NCBI GenBank assembly: GCA_903853515.1
Contig: CAINTU010000048.1
Coordinates: forward strand, 1 to 7,068
Length of the DNA: 7,068 nucleotides
Direction: 5' to 3'
From: an uncultured Micrococcales bacterium
GTDB lineage: Bacteria > Actinomycetota > Actinomycetes > Actinomycetales > Microbacteriaceae
A model generated the notes under the pieces. That model did not search any database and was not told the origin of the DNA. It was given only the letters and a program-made list of their open reading frames with translations. Positions 5,988 through 7,068 of this stretch are shown in pieces. Every line of letters starts with the position of its first letter. Position 1 is the stretch's first letter. The position numbers and the translations under genes are program-made.

Positions 5988-7068
5988 CGAGCAGCTCGCT
6001 TGCGCTCGAAGTTTTAGTGACGCGCTGTTTAGTAAGTTGCATTGCTTCGGCATAAATTGCAAGTAGCTTCGAGTTGTTGGCCTGCCAAGATTTGCCGAGC
6101 ACGCTGCGACGCCCGCCTTCGGCGATTCGCGCCCTAAGGCCATCGTCAGTGAGCAAATCAGAAATCATTGGCGTGAAAGCTCCTTTCTGGTTGGGCTCTG
6201 CCAAGAAACCTGACGCTCCCGATTCGATTAAGAACTTTGGGCCGCCCGACCGAGGCGCTACAACAGCGCAACCAGCTGCTTGAGCTTCTTGAATTGTCTG
6301 ACCGAAAGTTTCTTCGGTGCCAAAGTGCGCAAAGACATCCATGGATGCGTAATGACGCGCAAGGTCGATTCCGGTTTGCTTGCCCACGAAATGAACATTA
6401 GAGCAATTGAGCTTGGCTTCTAATGTGGCTCGCTCTGGCCCATCGCCAACAATCAAAAAGGTCGTATTGGGCAGGCTCAACAATTCTGCAAATCTGTCTA
6501 CCTGCTTTTCTGCTGCTAAGCGTCCTACATAGCCAACGATTCGCTCGCCATTAGGTGCGAACTGGCCCCGCAAGGCTTGCACCTCGGCAGTGTTGCGCAA
6601 ATTTGGGTTATAGAGGTCAAGATCGACTCCGCGCCCCCAGACCTGCACATTAGCCAGGCCCAGTTGTTCAAGATATTTGCGAACCTCAACGGTTGGCGCC
6701 AAGTTCACGGTGGCCGCCATGTGAAAGTTGGCCATAGCGCGATCTACCAGTGGTCGCAGGGCCTTGAATCCATAGCGCTCGGCGTATGCTGCAATGTCGG
6801 TTTGAAATACAGCGACAGAAGGCACAGCATTGCGTTGTGCCCAGTTCACTGCCTGCGCGCCCAACAAGACTGGCGATGCTGCATGAACCAAATCGGGTTT
6901 GAAGTCATCAAGTATTTTGCTGACCTGAGGATTGGGTAATCCAAGTTGAAATTGAAATAAAGGCATAGACGCGACGCGGTGGGTTCTAAAGCCGTTATAG
7001 AAATCCCCCGGCGTTGTTGGTGCAATCACAATCGCCTCGTGGCCTTCTTGGCGCAGAGTTTCTAGAAC
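5980..7068 (-). CDS. mgtA: GT4-family glycosyltransferase, MgtA-type GDP-mannose-dependent alpha-mannosyltransferase, N-terminus cut by window edge
   Basis: The frame is open to the right edge and gives 362 residues. The first in-window codons (VLETLRQEGHEAIVIAP) match the part of the N-terminal domain that follows the opening ESFLPQVNGV strand, so about 20 to 25 residues lie outside; the GTG at 7029 is internal. It is a GT-B fold enzyme. The N-terminal domain has DLVHAASPVLLGAQA (59-73) and VFQTDIAAYAERYG (87-100). The C-terminal domain has VGYVGRLAAEKQVDR (178-192), LIVGDGPER (205-213), YASMDVFAH (240-248) and the nucleotide-sugar E-x7-E pair (E253, E261), then GGPKFLI and SVLGKSW. These match, as I recall it, mycobacterial/corynebacterial MgtA (Rv0557 type), which adds mannose from GDP-mannose to a membrane glycolipid acceptor on the cytoplasmic face. 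PimB-like phosphatidylinositol mannosyltransferase is the alternative. It is not the magnesium transporter of the same symbol. The DedA-like gene follows, overlapping by 8 bases. Confidence 0.92.
   Translation of the reverse strand, partial: VLETLRQEGHEAIVIAPTTPGDFYNGFRTHRVASMPLFQFQLGLPNPQVSKILDDFKPDLVHAASPVLLGAQAVNWAQRNAVPSVAVFQTDIAAYAERYGFKALRPLVDRAMANFHMAATVNLAPTVEVRKYLEQLGLANVQVWGRGVDLDLYNPNLRNTAEVQALRGQFAPNGERIVGYVGRLAAEKQVDRFAELLSLPNTTFLIVGDGPERATLEAKLNCSNVHFVGKQTGIDLARHYASMDVFAHFGTEETFGQTIQEAQAAGCAVVAPRSGGPKFLIESGASGFLAEPNQKGAFTPMISDLLTDDGLRARIAEGGRRSVLGKSWQANNSKLLAIYAEAMQLTKQRVTKTSSASELLVA

Noticed and set aside
5988..6143. N-terminal extension of the DedA-like protein (52 residues)
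   Set aside because: It is out of family, low in hydrophobicity and encoded entirely within the end of the glycosyltransferase gene; the TTG at 5987 gives the normal DedA length.
1..7068. CRISPR array, insertion sequence, tRNA or rRNA, attachment site, defence genes
   Set aside because: No regularly spaced repeats, transposase or integrase motifs, tRNA-like cloverleaf or terminal inverted repeats were seen by eye. All long frames are accounted for by chromosomal housekeeping or envelope families.

Overview
The window reads as chromosomal DNA of a moderate-GC actinobacterium, most likely a small freshwater Microbacteriaceae-type genome. The basis is the gene families: a large multi-pass SCO7613-like membrane protein, an actinobacterial CtaG-type protein, a mycobacterial/corynebacterial-style MgtA mannosyltransferase, and an SGNH hydrolase with an 'SSGDG..PK.P' tail. 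Dense packing, overlapping genes, GTG/TTG starts and a promoter that looks leaderless agree with this. The taxonomic placement is an inference from protein character, not from a marker gene.

Layout, left to right. (1) 1-1959, plus strand: the C-terminal part of a very hydrophobic multi-pass protein whose start lies left of the window, closed by a probable rho-independent terminator. (2) 1982-4366, minus strand: a two-gene unit transcribed leftward, with a 14-helix DHA2-type drug/proton antiporter first and a CtaG-like membrane protein immediately after it. The CtaG-like gene has an odd start: its conserved N-terminus runs past the only legal start codon, to an ACG preceded by a well-placed GAGG. 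(3) 4367-4483: a divergent intergenic region with a good -35/-10 pair for the antiporter. (4) 4484-5335, plus strand: an SGNH/GDSL hydrolase. (5) 5358-7068, minus strand: an MgtA-type glycosyltransferase, whose N-terminus is cut by the right edge, followed by a DedA-family protein. These two overlap by 8 bases and are probably translationally coupled.

Functionally the window concerns the cell envelope: export, membrane protein assembly, mannosylated glycolipid synthesis, lipid carrier or phospholipid handling, and ester hydrolysis. I see no mobile element, CRISPR array, tRNA, rRNA or defence system. There is no strong sign of a new system. The most unusual items are the ctaG-like start codon and the loss in that protein of the histidines I expect in CtaG. 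No gene-free stretch exceeds about 120 bases.
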